Origin: Cercospora beticola
Lineage: Eukaryota; Ascomycota; Dothideomycetes; Mycosphaerellales; Mycosphaerellaceae
Assembly (NCBI RefSeq): GCF_033473495.1
Contig: NC_088936.1
Span: forward strand, 2,108,001 to 2,172,000
Direction of reading: 5' to 3'
DNA: 64,000 bases
The notes under the pieces are model-generated. The model was not told the origin of the DNA and searched no databases. It saw only the letters and a program-made list of their open reading frames with translations. Of this stretch, positions 42,265-55,900 are shown piece after piece. The first letter of the stretch is position 1. Each line of letters starts with the position of its first letter. The position numbers and the translations under genes were made by a program.

Positions 42265-45200
42265 GTACCTCCCCTCCGGAAGAAGGAGCTCCTACGACGT
42301 TTAGAATAGTATATAGTATAGTCGTAGCGTACGTCTATCTATAGTTTATAATAGTAAACGTATTAGTATCTATAGGGACGATACCGCCGAAGCGCGTAGT
42401 AACTAAGCTAAGGTTATTATACGTACTAGCGAGCCTAACCTATATCGTACGTATAGCGGTAACCTTCGCAGTATTACGCAGAGGCTCTTAAAGCGGTATA
42501 GACCTATAAAGCGGTTTACTAGGCTGCCTTAATATTATTACTAGAGACTTATCGCGTTAATTTATAGTACTCGGCTCGTTAGAGGGACTATATTAGATTA
42601 TTAGTGCTACTAGGCTAGTTTCTGTCGGACTATTAAGTAATATAGGTAGTCGCGGTTTATTAGAATACCTATTATAAAAGGCCGATACTAACTCCTTACT
42701 ACTAGGGAGGATCTAACTCTATTTTATCTAAGACGACGTACTATCTATCTATAGTACCTTATAGTTAAGCGTACGCTAACGAACTTTCGCGTCGAGCACT
42801 CCTTAAACTTCCTATTCCTCTAAACTATCGCCGTTATATTCGACGATAACCGAGTATATAAGTAGAGCCTACTATTCTGCTATTCCTCTATAGGCAGGCC
42901 GTAATAGGCTTATATAGAACATATTATATATCCTTATTCCTTATATAAGTTTAAGCTCGTATACCCGGTACCTAATCTTCTTAACTACCTTAAATAGGCT
43001 AAGCTACTTCGAGTTAAGCTTCTTGCTTAGTCGTTTAGTCTTAATATATCGCGCATTAAGCTAGACTTTATCGCCTAGGCGATACTAAGAGAGTAGCGAT
43101 CGGTATACGTTCGAGTATTCGGTCGTTCGCTATTAAGAGAACTAATAAGCAGCTCGAAGTTCTTCTAGGACTACTTAGAGGAAGTCGTTAATCGTAGTAA
43201 GAGTATTAGCGAACTCGTTAGTATTATTAAGCTAAGGCACTTATTATACTATAACCTATAGACGGGAAGCTGCTACTATAGTTATATTTAGATACCTACC
43301 GGTATTAGCAAAGAAAGGGGTTATGCCCGTGCTTACGTTTATATAGTTGTTTAATACGAACTCGGCGTTAGGCAACTAGTCGACCTAGTCGTCCTACTAG
43401 TAGTTAATATATACGCGAAGGTACTGCTCGAGTGTCTAGTTAGTGCGCTTAGATTAGCTATTAGTCTTAGGATAGAAGGTAGTAGAGATATTCTATATAA
43501 TACTAAGCTATATATAGAGGTAGCGGAAGAACGCGCTAACCTACTATATACTATAGTCCGAAACGATAACCTTAGGCACTCTATATAGTAAAAATACGTA
43601 GCGATAGAATAGCTAAGCGGAATAGTCGCTATCTAAGCTATTAGTTAGGATAAAATAGACCTGTTTTAAGAGTATATCGGTTACTATTATAATATACTAA
43701 TAGGTAACCTTATCGATACGGCTTTTAGACTTTAGTAATTCTACGATAAAATCTACTAAAACTTGCTTCTAAACGTCTAGAGGCGTACGTATCGCAGATA
43801 GTATTCCTTAGTAGAGGAGTCTCGAAGGATTGCTACATTTTTAGGTATAATAACCTCTAAGGAAGGCAGCTATATCTCTTGCTATAGTCGGCTAATAGTA
43901 ATACTATCTCTATAGGAGTTTAAAGATACGGTAGATGCCTTAATAACCGGCCGTAGGACTATCGTAATATAGTTTAACTACGTATATTCTTAGATTCTTA
44001 TAGTCGGGGATATATAGGTTATTGCCTATATATAATTTCCTATCTTAGATCGTATATTCTAATACTATAATCTTCTATTATTTAATCTATTAGTTAGGGG
44101 CGCCGGAGTTTAAGTTACTTCGGAGTTAATTAAGGTGTTTCTTAATAGCGTTCGAATCGTAAGCTTCCTATAAGAGATTAGACGTAGTAGTCGTTTCTTC
44201 TCTGTCTAGGGATAGTATAGTAATTCCTATATCTTCCGTTCCCGCTACTAAGTAGTCGTCGTCGGATAGTATAGTAATTCCTATATCTTCTGTTCCTACT
44301 ACTAAGTAGTCGTCGTCCTTAGCGACTAGGTAATTATCGTCGTCGTTCTCTTTAACTACTAGACTATCTACGAGCGGAGTTTCTAGAGGCAGGCTATTAC
44401 CTAGTATAGGTTCGTTAACTTCGTCGGTCTCCGCTTAGGCCTATACTCGTATACGAGCGGCAAGATCTTCGTAGTTATTATAGTCCTAGGCAATCGTAAT
44501 AGCGAACGCTGTAACTATGTCTTTATTTTCTTCTACTTTCTTAATAATATCGAGATTACCTAGCTTAAGTATAGTCTAAAACTAGTATTGTAGCCTAGAG
44601 TTATTAACGCCCTCTAGCAAATCCTAAGAACGCTGCGTTAAACTATTAGGCTTCTCGCCTTATTTCCTAGGTCGGTACGTAATCTTAAAATTAAACTATA
44701 AAAGGAATTTAGCTTATCGCGCTTATCGGCGGTTTAGCTACTTCGTAGTTATAAACTATTCTAGATTCTTATAATCTAAGAGTACTTTAATATAGTCGAT
44801 ACCTATTAATTCCGGCTACTATTCTTTAAACGTCTTAATTACTACTAAGAGCTCCTTATCGTAGATATCGTAATTATACTCTTCTAGAGTTATCTTCTTA
44901 GAGAAGTAAGCGACTAGTCGAAGAATACTATTAGAGTAGAGTTGCGACAATATACTTATAGTAATATAATCGGAGGCGTCTATTTCGACCTAAGTTAGAA
45001 AGCCCGGGATAAAATATAATAGAATTAGTATAGAGGCGAACTTAGCCTTTAGTCTATTAAACGTAGTAGCGTAGGTATCTATCTATATCTATAACGCTTC
45101 TTTCCTAGTTAACTCTATAAGGCATTTAATAGTATCTATAAAGTTGTAGATAAATCTCCGGTAGAAGCCTATAAATCCTAGGAATACTAGGATGTCTTTA

Positions 45201-48200
45201 GCGTTCTTTAGTTATTCCTAGTTTAGAATAGCTTCTACTTTAGCTAGGTCTATCTCGATCCCCTCGGTAGTAATAATTAACTCGAGGAACTTAACGCGAT
45301 ATACGTAGAATTCGTATTTATTAATATCGATAGGCAGACCTATATCGCTTAGAGCCTAAAGTACCTTAGATATATATTACTTATATAATTCCTCGTCCTT
45401 AGAGTAGATAAGGATATTATCGAGGTATATAACGACGAATTCGTCTAGGAACTTCCTTAAGATACTATTTAGGTACTACTAGAAAGTACTAGGGCCGTTA
45501 TATAGGCCGAATAGTAGGACCTTATACTAGTATAGACCGTATCGTATAATAAATACTATTATCTATTTATCTCCTTTCTTTATACGGATATTATTAAATG
45601 CTATAATAATGTCGAGCTTAGTAAACTAACGCGCCTTTGCTAATTAGTCTAGTATCTCGTAGATTAATAGTATCGGGTACCTGTCCTTAATCGTTAGGGC
45701 GTTAAGAGCTCTATAGTTAACGTATACTCTTAGTCCTCTACCTAGCTTACGGACGATTAGTAGAGGCGACGAGGTACTAGATAATAATTCTTTAATTATT
45801 TCTTTAGCTAGCTCGTTATTAATATATTTCTTTATAACTACGAGCTGTTCTAGGCTTATCGCGTAAGCCTTCTTATACGGCGGGTTAGAACCCTCTTATA
45901 ATTAAATAGCGTAGTTAGAAGGTCTATATTCTAGTATTTTAAAGTCCGCTTTATAGCGGAAGACGTATATAAACTAGTAATACGTAGGCAATAGCTTGTC
46001 CTTAGGATCGGTTTTGCTACTATTGTTTATAAATTTCTCTATATCGTCGAGGTTTATAGTTCTTAACTCCTCTAGTAGTACTATCGTTATTACTAAGAGG
46101 TGTTCTTCCTCTCTTCGAAACTCGTATAGCTATATTATAAAGATATCTTCGTTAGCGGGTACGCGCTTTGCTATCTTAAGAAAGGCCTGCGCGCTAACTC
46201 GCTTAATATTACTCGTAGATATACTAGAGACGTTAGGCGGGTCGTATAGCTTCCTATCTTTAATAAGGAGTTTATAGACTATACCTCCTTAGTTATAGTT
46301 AAGGTAATAGTTTAGCGAGTTAAAGGCTATCGTATCCTCGCCGAACTTTAGTTCCGGGTTATAATTATAGAACTATATTATGCCTAGGACTATATTATAG
46401 GTTCTAAGTTCCGTAATATAGTAGTATTCTTCGTCTATATAGGTACCGATAGTTAGGCTAAGGCGAGCTATATATATTATTATCTTAATATAGCTATTAG
46501 CGAGGCGGAGTCGCTTTAGGGCTTATAGAGCGAATATATCTTTAATTTTATACGCTTTAATAAAAGAGAGTAAGACGAATAGAGATAAAGTACTAGTATT
46601 AAGAAGAGTCTTTGCTTTTAGTTTCGTTATGCTTATTACTATAGCGTTACTAATATAGCTAGTAAGCACTATATAGTTACTATACTTTAGGTCCTCGAGA
46701 GTATAGAGGTGTTTATCGTAGGTACCTTCCTTATTCGTATATCCTTTATTTATTAAGTTTAGAGCCTTAGATACGCGACTTAGTTCTAAGGCTGCCTATT
46801 TCCCTGCTCTAGCGCAGTAGTAATTATAAGAGGTAGGTTATTAGGTAGTAGTTAAGCCTATTAACTTATTATACTAAGCTAAGCAGCTTAACTACTATTA
46901 CGTAGGAAATTAGCTATTAGAGTATCTCGATCGATAGGGCCGAATAGGAACTTGCTCTTCGATTTCTCGAAGATATAGTCTCGGAAGTATATATACTATA
47001 GGTCGCGGTAGCGAGTGTAGAGGTTACTTATAGCGACCTAGGTACGGGTAGCTTTATCGAGTTTATAGAGGCCCTTATACTTTATAGGTATAATACGAGC
47101 AGCTTTCTCGATAGTTATAGTAGCGAGGTTACTATAGTCGCGTCGGTTCTAATCGCCGCGATTCGGGTTCGAATTCTAACTAGCGTAGTTACGGTTCTAG
47201 TTCCCGTTATTAGCGTAGCTATTACTACTCTAGTTCTAACTATTCTTATTATTACTACTATATTAATCTTTACGTTAGCCGGTAATCGTATAGCTAGCTT
47301 CCTAAGTGTCCTACTTACGACGAGCTCTACGAACGAACTCCTTATATAGAGTATCGATAAAGTCTTCGAGTGCCTTACGATATTATATAGTAAGTATATT
47401 CTATAGCTCGAGAGAGGTATAGTTAAGGACGCTAGTATAGGCGCTTAATCCTAGGTATTTTAGGTAGAAGTCGCTAAAGAGCTAGTTAGAGGCCTATATT
47501 AGAGACTTAAGTTCGACCCGAGCTTTAAACTAATCGTTTGCGTCGGCGTAGGCGCTATCGAAGCCTTACTATAGATCTTCGGTTAACTACTAGGCGATCG
47601 GGTTAAGTAGGTTAATATACTAGTTAACGTAGTCCTAAGGCTAGCCTTCGGTACGGCTCTTAACGTACGAGGCGATCTCTCGGAAAGAAGTTTAGAGGCA
47701 GAAGCTAGTAGCTAATTTTGCTATTATATCGCTACGCTAGATCTTATAGGTAGGGCTATTCTTAATAGTATTACCGAAGTCCGTACGACTCTTAAACTTA
47801 TTAGGATCCTTCTACTTCTTATCGACTTTAGAGTAGAAGTAGATAGAATATTACGAGTAAGTAGTAGAGGCAGCCGATACGCGAAGCACTACGAACTAAC
47901 CTATTAGTACCTACATGCCGGTATCTACTACGTACTAATTTATGTTATAGTACGCTCCTATAGTAGAGCCGGCGTATCGTAAGCGTAGTACTATATCGCC
48001 TTCTTCGTTATAACCTAGTTAAGCTATAGGTATTGCGGTCGTCTAAGTTTAACGAAGTAAGTTAAGTTATATATTAGTAGTAGAGAGTTGTCCTTAGACC
48101 TTACTAATCTCGCCTTCTGCTTAGTTAAGATCTTTGTTAAGCTATACGATACGCGAGTTTAGCTTATTACGAACTTTGTTCTTTTCGAGGTTAGCCGCGT

Positions 48201-49537
48201 CGACTTGCTATATTATCTTTACGAGTTCCTCGTTAATAGCTTCTTTATTAAGATAGTTAGTATAGACGTTATCGTCCTATTTATCCTCTAGCCTTACGAG
48301 TTTATTACGAAGCTCCTTAATTTCTACTTATATCTTCTCGAGGTTACCTTCGATACTAGTAGCGTACTTAGTCTTCTTACTTAAGCGCTTCTCGGCTTTC
48401 TTAATCTCCTTATATAGGCTATTACGCTCGTAACGCAAAGCTTTATTAGCTTTAAAGTTCTGCTCGACTATAAGCTAGAAGAGCTTAGGTCTCTTCTTAA
48501 TAGCTTCCTTAAACTCCTTAGAGCTACGAATATAAAGCTATCGGTCGTCGAAGTCTATAGCGCTAGTATCTTAATCGATATTATCTAACTTAGGAGGAAG
48601 TAACGTAGAGTTAATATAGCCTTTAAAGTCGACGATCGCGATATCGTCTTAGGTACGCGGGACATTAATCGAGATAAGAGTGTTAGCTATTGCTTCTTTA
48701 ATTAGTCGAGAGGGTAGGTTATCGCGTAGCTTAGATAAACTATCTAATAAGGCCTCTAAGATCGAGGCTTTTCGCTTTAGGGATATAGAGATAAACTCTA
48801 GCGCCTTCTTTAGAAGCTCGAAGGGGAAGCTCGTAGTATAATCGTACTTATATAGTAAGTCGTAGATCGCGTTATTAGAGCTATAGATCGATCCTAGTAG
48901 TATACGACGCTAACCGAGAAGGCCTATACTAAACGTACCCGGAGGTACTTATAGTATAAAGTATGCTCCTATGCCTAGCGTCGGTAGCTAATTCGTGCCG
49001 AGATAGTTCTTAGAGGGAGTTACGAACGACTCGAGATTAGCGGCCGTAAGTAGTGCAGTAGTAACTTTAGGTAGTAGCTACGGCTGCGACTAGGTTCGGC
49101 CTTCGGTATACGTCTACGAGTATTACTATAATATGCGCTCGCGGCGCTCGCGCTCGCGAGTCTCTTGTTCCTGCTCGCTAGCGTCTATTACGTCTTAGGC
49201 GTTTTAGACGCGCTAGAGTTTTAATAGGACTTAGTCGGTAATATTATAGTTACTTATAGTATAGTAGAAGGGTAGAGAGAGAAGCGACTATTATTACTTA
49301 CTATTACGCGTATAGCGTAAACAAACCTTAAGATAATAGGCAGCTTCTAGTCGTGCCTAGATAGTATATATACTTAGCTCTTATATAGGAAGTAGTATTA
49401 GGTAAACTCGAGTGCCTTCTAGTACTAGAGGAACTCGAGTACCCTTTGTCGCACTTTAGTTAGGAATGCGCCCTTTGTCGCGCGTATTATTAAGGGTTAA
49501 TACGCTTGTATTGCGTATTAAGAATAGTACGACTAAC

Positions 49538-49705
49538 TATTATAACTATAAGAACGGGTATGCAGATAGAGAGACGAGTAGTCGTACGAGGTATCTAAGA
49601 GAGGCGCAGAGGCGCGAGAGACTAAATACTAGAAACGAGGGCGCTAAGCGCTAAGAAGTAAATAGATGCCTTAGGCATTAAGTAAACGGGTTACGTTTCG
49701 TAATA
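49538..49705 (-). repeat. Right LTR of element B
   Basis: 168 bp, TATTATAACTATAAG...CGTAATA, followed by flank GACTA. Confidence 0.88.
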
Positions 49706-50102
49706 GACTACTTCTTTTACTTCTAACTTTTTTATAGCTTTAGATTCTACTATTACTTTTAAGTCTCTTACTAGAGTACTTTAACTTCTACTAGAAGTAC
49801 TTACTATTATATCCTCTAGCTTTTAGCTTTCTAGCTATAATATAAACTCGAGCTTATAACCTATTAAATTTAGAGGTTTAACTTATCTAGATATAGTAGA
49901 ATAAAGTAAAGTAAAACTCTCTATAATAAGTAGTTAGAGAGGCTTAGGTTTCTATCTACTATAAGCTTATAAAGAAATACTCTCTACTAAGAATTCCTAA
50001 AGTCTAAAGTACTACTTACTTAAAGTCTAACTATTAAATAGAAAGATATAGTATCTTTAGAATCTTATATTATAATATAGAGTTCTATTAGTCGGTACTC
50101 TA
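49706..50102 (-). mobile_element. Copia fragment H (LTR end and start of internal region)
   Basis: On the minus strand an LTR end (...TTTAATA) is followed by a primer-binding-like GGTTATAAGCTCGAG (rc of 49847-49861), the same type as Copia D and E but with a different LTR. It breaks off at GACTA next to element B. Its continuation is probably 60268-60368, beyond element C, once the inversion is undone. It is heavily mutated. Confidence 0.5.
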
Positions 50103-50245
50103 CTCCTCGCCTAAGCTCGAGAAATCTAGCTAAATATAGAATCGAGATTTTATAGTAAGCTATATATTAAATTCGACCTCTAGGTTATAAACTATCTTTA
50201 AATACTTTAATACTAAGATATATCGTTCTAAGTAGGTACTATAAT
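50103..50245. mobile_element. Small TIR element, right arm (inverted)
   Basis: Begins CTCCTCGCCTAAG and matches 31315-31370. The arm ends at ATAAT (rc ATTAT), which is the far TSD of element A. Confidence 0.5.
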
Positions 50246-50429
50246 TATAATAGTATATAATATCGTAGTAGAATAGAAGTCGTAAGATAAGGTATCTAAG
50301 GAGAGCGCGAGAGAACGCGCGACTAAATATAAGAAACGCGTATTATAGAACGTGCCGTACTACGATATATATATAGCGTTACGTACTATTAAGACCGTTT
50401 ACTACTATATCGTAGGCGAGGTCGTAATA
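50246..50429 (-). repeat. 3' LTR of element A (inverted)
   Basis: 184 bp, reverse complement of 31550-31733 apart from transition-type differences. Confidence 0.85.
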
Positions 50430-52778
50430 CTACCTCCCTCTAAACCTACCTCTATCCTTAGAGGTAGAGGTTAACTAATTAGAGCTTTAGAAATACCTCT
50501 AACTTATTATTAGCCGTACTAAACGCCTTGTTTACTAATCTAAACTCCTTAATCTAAGTCCTACTATTCCGGCGTATCGCTAACTTAGCCTATCTAGTAC
50601 TTATACGCGTAGTCTACTATATCGTGCTCGTTACTAGCCTCTACTAGGCAACTACTAGTCTCTACTAGTATACTTATACTAGAAGTACTACTCTAAGAAC
50701 TAGCGCTTCTATATAGGTCTAAACTTAGTATAGGTACCTACTAATCCTCTTAGAGCCTTAGCGTAAAGCAGCTTGCCCGTATCGTAGTATAGTCTAGAGT
50801 CGAGATAGTGCTCGCTCGTATAGAGGCTAAAGCCGACGAACGTATTATACGTCGCGCCTCTACGCTCGGAGTAATATACTAATCCTTACTAGGTTCGCTA
50901 AACTCCTTTACTTCTATCGTCTAGTTAGAGTTAGAGTATATAGATATACTATCGAGTTGCCTTATATAGAACGCTACTAGTTCTTCGGATATACCTTAAA
51001 GAGATTCTATAGGCTCCTAAGTTAGCTTAGTATAACCTGTCTATTTTACCTTAAATATTAGCTTCGGCTCTCTACCTAGCTGTCTCTATTATCCGCGTAC
51101 TAGTTGCCGAATAGTACTATTAGTAATCTCTTTAACCTTCTATTCTTCCTCTATTCTATCTTCTTATATAACTTCGATCGGTAGTAGTAGGCCGGCTACT
51201 AGCGAGTCTTACCTTAGTAGCGGATCGTTATCGGCTTTACGTAAGAGGTTAGAGTAGAAGACTAGGTATTTCTAAATATTAGGTAGTAGATTAATACGGT
51301 AGGCGTTACGTAGAAGTACTTCTAGCACTTTATATAGCCTAGAGAATTTAAAGTCGAGTTTCTTAGCGAGTCTATACGTCGACTAATTCTTAGTACTAAT
51401 ATAAACAAGGTTACCTACTTAGTAAGTAGGGGCAGGCAGCCTATATTAGTTAGTATTATCGGCTTAAAGCGCTTATACTAAGTATATATTCTATCGAACG
51501 AACTCGTAGATCTAGTTTAGCTGCGTACCGTACGTATTAGTAGCTACGAAGTCGATTCGGAGCTAGCCTAGTAGAATTACTCTATACGCGGCTTTAGTAT
51601 TAGCTAAGTTAGTACTACTAGCTAGGCGTAGATTATAACTATAGTTAGCGAAGAATAGTAAGACTATCGTAACTTTAGAGGCGTAGTTATTAATCGCAAA
51701 CTCGGCTATAGGCAGGAAATCTACCTAGTCTATCTAAGTATAATTATAGAACGAACGAAGGTACTATTCTAGTCCTTTATTAGAGTTCTTAGACTGTCCG
51801 TCGGTTTCGAAGTAGAACGCTATAGATAGTTTCTACTTAATTCCTAGGATTATACTAACTCTCTTAAAGAACGTCGAAAGCTAGTTAGTACCTCTATCGA
51901 TTACTATAGTTTAGTATAGCCTATACTATAATATAACGTATTTAATAAATAGGCGAGCTACGTATTTAGCGTTAAGCTTCTAGGCTAGTACGAAATGTCT
52001 CTCCTTTATTAAACGGTCTATAATTATTAGAATATTCTTATAAGTAACTCTCTTAACGCTTTTACTTAGTAGTAAGTCGACGATAAAGTCTATAGCTATA
52101 TCCTACTATAGTTTATATAGTACCGGCAATAGTACTAGGAGTCTACTATATACTTAGTAGGTTGCTTTCGTTATATAATATACCTTATAATTACGGATAT
52201 AGCGCTTAACTATCTATTAGGCGTATAGCTATATATACGTCCTTATAACTAGTTCGAATATCTTCGCGATACCTAGGTAGCCTACGAGAGTAGTATTATA
52301 ATAGCTACGAATAATCTCTATACGAGCGAGATATATCGGTTCGGAGTTAGTCGGCAGAATTAGTAAGCTTAACTCGCCGTAGTAGTTAGTAATAAAAAAC
52401 CTATCTTATTATAGCCGGACTAACGCTTAATCGATCTTATACCGACGTAGTATATCTACTATTTCGCCTTTCTAGAATTACTATAAGGCTTAAAGGACTA
52501 CTAGCTCCTAGTATAGTTATTCTATTATTTTAGATAGTAGAGAGAGTTCTAGAACATCCTCTTTAAGAGTTATCGTAGCTACTACGAGTAGGTTAAGGCG
52601 GTGTTCTAGAAGTAGTACCTAATTCTAATACTAATTTCGTAGGTTATCTAGAGATAATAGAAGGTCCTAGGATCTCCTCGTTAGGCTATTAGGTTTAGTA
52701 CCTTAAACGCTAGGTCTATATATAATCTTAAAGTTAAATTATAATAAGAACTTAGCCTATCTCGCTTGTCGACGATTA
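50246..52778 (-). mobile_element. Gypsy element A, 3' part, inverted
   Basis: Minus strand. It starts at the right edge with the RNase H segment RRQAR (rc near 52770), which continues exactly where the 5' part of A stops. Integrase follows (about 51.5-52.1 kb), then a chromodomain (about 51.0 kb), a polypurine tract (rc of CTACCTCCCTCT, 50430-50441) and the 184 bp 3' LTR (50246-50429). The outer flank ATAAT is the reverse complement of A's TSD ATTAT, and the inner flank GATTA is the reverse complement of TAATC at the other break. So this is the other half of A, turned around. Confidence 0.85.
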
Positions 52779-52946
52779 TGTTACGAAACGTAACCCGTTT
52801 ACTTAATACCTAAGGCATCTATTTACTTCTTAGCGCTTAGCGCTCTCGTTTCTAGTATTTAGTCTCTCGCGCCTCCGCGCCTCTCTTAGATACTTCGTAC
52901 GACTACTCGTCTCTCTATCTATATACCCGTTCTTATAGTCGTAATA
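52779..52946 (+). repeat. 5' LTR of element C
   Basis: 168 bp. It is the only copy in the family that keeps the canonical TG start (TGTTACGAAACG). Confidence 0.88.
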
Positions 52947-55900
52947 GTTAGTCGTACTATTCTTAATACGTAGCACAAGCGTATTAACTCTTAATAATAC
53001 GCGCGACAAAGAGCGTATTTCTAACTAAAGTACGACAAAGGGCACTCGAGTTCCTCTAGTACTAGAAGGCACTCGAGTTTACCTAATACTACTTCCTATA
53101 TAAGAGCTAAGTATATATACTATCTAGGTACGACTAGAAGCTACCTATTATCTTAAGGTTTGTTTACGCTATACGCGTAATAGTAAGTAATAATAGTCGC
53201 TTTCCTCTCTACCCTTCTACTCTACTATAAGTAACTATAATATTACCGACTAAGTCCTATTAAAACTCTAGCGCGTCTAAAACGCCTAAGACGTAATAGA
53301 CGCTAGCAAGTAGGAATAAAAGACTCGCGAGCGCGAGCGCCGCGAGCGTATATTATAGCAATACTTATAGACGTATACCGAAGGCCGAACCTAGTCGTAG
53401 CCTAAAGTTACTACCGTACTACTTACGGCCGCTAATCTCGAGTCGTTCGTAACTCCCTCTAAGAACTATCTCGGCACGAATTAGCTACCGACGCTAGGCA
53501 TAGGAGCGCACTTTATACTATAAGCACCTCCGGGTACGTTTAGTATAGGCCTTCTCGGTTAGCGTCGTATACTACTAGGATCGATCTATAGTCCTAATAA
53601 CGCGATCTACGACTTACTATATAAGCACGATTATACTATAGGCTTCCTCTTCGAGCTTCTAAAGAAGGCGCTAGAGTTTATCTCTATATCTCTAAAGCGA
53701 AAAGCCTCGATCTTAGAGGCCTTATTAGATAGTTTATCTAAGCTACGCGATAACCTGCCCTCTCGACTAATTAAAAACGTAATAGCTAATACTCTTATCT
53801 CGATTAATATCCCGCGTACCTAAGATAATAGCGCGATCGTCGATTTTAGAGGCTATATTAACTCCGCGTTACTTCCTTCTAAGTTAGATAATATCGATTA
53901 AGATACCGGCGCTATAGATTTCGACGACCGATAGCTTTATATTCGTAGCTCTAAGGAGTTTAAGGAAGCCGTTAAGAAGAGACCTAAGCTCTTCTAGCTT
54001 ATAGTCGAGCAGAACTTTAAAGCTAATAAAGCCTTACGTTACGAGCGTAATAGCCTATATAAGGAGATTAAGAAAGCCGAGAAGCGCTTAAGCAAGAAGA
54101 CTAAGTATACTACTAGTATCGAAAGTAACTTCGAGAAGGTATAAGCAGAAATTAAGAAGCTTCGTAATAAACTCGTAAGGCTAGAGGATAAATAGGACGA
54201 TAACGTCTATACTAACTATCTTAATAAAGAAGCTATTAACGAGGAACTCGTAAAGATAATATAGCAAGTCGACGCGGCTAACCTCGAAAAGAACAAAGTT
54301 CGTAATAAGCTAAACTCGCGTATCGTATAGCTTAATAAAGATCTTAACTAAGTAGAAGGCGAGATTAGTAAGGTCTAAGGACAACTCTCTACTACTAATA
54401 TATAACTTAACTTACTTCGTTAAACTTAGACGACCGCAATACCTATAGCTTAACTAGGTTATAACGAAGAAGGCGACGTAGTACTACGTTTACGATACGC
54501 TAGCTCGACTATAGGAGCGTACTATAACATAAATTAGCACGTAGTAGATACCGGTACGTAGGTACTAATAGGTTAGTTTATAGTGCCTCGCGTATTAGCT
54601 GCCTCTACTACTTACTCGTAATATTCTATCTACTTCTACTCTAAAGTCGATAAGAAGTAGAAGGATCCTAATAAGTTTAAGAGTCGTACGGACTTCGGTA
54701 ATACTATTAAGAATAGCCCTACCTATAAGATCTAGCGTAGCGATATAATAGCAAAATTAGCTACTAGCTTCTGCCTCTAAACTTCTTTCCGAGAGATCGC
54801 CTCGTACGTTAAGAGCCGTACCGAAGGCTAGCCTTAGGACTACGTTAACTAGTATATTAACCTACTTAACCCGATCGCCTAGTAGTTAACCGAAGATCTA
54901 TAGTAAGGCTTCGATAGCGCCTACGCCGACGCAAACGATTAGTTTAAAGCTCGGGTCGAACTTAAGTCTCTAATATAGGCCTCTAACTAGCTCTTTAGCG
55001 ACTTCTACCTAAAATACCTAGGATTAAGCGCCTATACTAGCGTCCTTAACTATACCTCTCTCGAGCTATAGAATATACTTACTATATAATATCGTAAGGC
55101 ACTCGAAGACTTTATCGATACTCTATATAAGGAGTTCGTTCGTAGAGCTCGTCGTAAGTAGGACACTTAGGAAGCTAGCTATACGATTACCGGCTAACGT
55201 AAAGATTAATATAGTAGTAATAATAAGAATAGTTAGAACTAGAGTAGTAATAGCTACGCTAATAACGGGAACTAGAACCGTAACTACGCTAGTTAGAATT
55301 CGAACCCGAATCGCGGCGATTAGAACCGACGCGACTATAGTAACCTCGCTACTATAACTATCGAGAAAGCTGCTCGTATTATACCTATAAAGTATAAGGG
55401 CCTCTATAAACTCGATAAAGCTACCCGTACCTAGGTCGCTATAAGTAACCTCTACACTCGCTACCGCGACCTATAGTATATATACTTCCGAGACTATATC
55501 TTCGAGAAATCGAAGAGCAAGTTCCTATTCGGCCCTATCGATCGAGATACTCTAATAGCTAATTTCCTACGTAATAGTAGTTAAGCTGCTTAGCTTAGTA
55601 TAATAAGTTAATAGGCTTAACTACTACCTAATAACCTACCTCTTATAATTACTACTGCGCTAGAGCAGGGAAATAGGCAGCCTTAGAACTAAGTCGCGTA
55701 TCTAAGGCTCTAAACTTAATAAATAAAGGATATACGAATAAGGAAGGTACCTACGATAAACACCTCTATACTCTCGAGGACCTAAAGTATAGTAACTATA
55801 TAGTGCTTACTAGCTATATTAGTAACGCTATAGTAATAAGTATAACGAAACTAAAAGCAAAGACTCTTCTTAATACTAGTACTTTATCTCTATTCGTCTT

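Larger units (their letters stand above)
42097..49705 (-). mobile_element. Chromodomain Gypsy element B
   Basis: 7,609 bp with 168 bp LTRs. It is on the minus strand: the polypurine tract (rc of GTACCTCCCCTCCGG, 42265-42279) adjoins the left LTR. From right to left it contains gag (about 47-49 kb), protease, reverse transcriptase (about 45.3-45.8 kb), RNase H, integrase (about 43-44 kb) and a C-terminal chromodomain (about 42.7 kb). It is the opposed twin of C. Its flanks are TAATC on the left and GACTA on the right, so it has no matching TSD of its own. Confidence 0.88.

Noticed and set aside
45996..46277. 93-codon frame conserved in B (plus strand) and C (56195-56476, minus strand)
   Set aside because: It is antisense to pol in both copies; conservation follows from the two elements being copies of each other.
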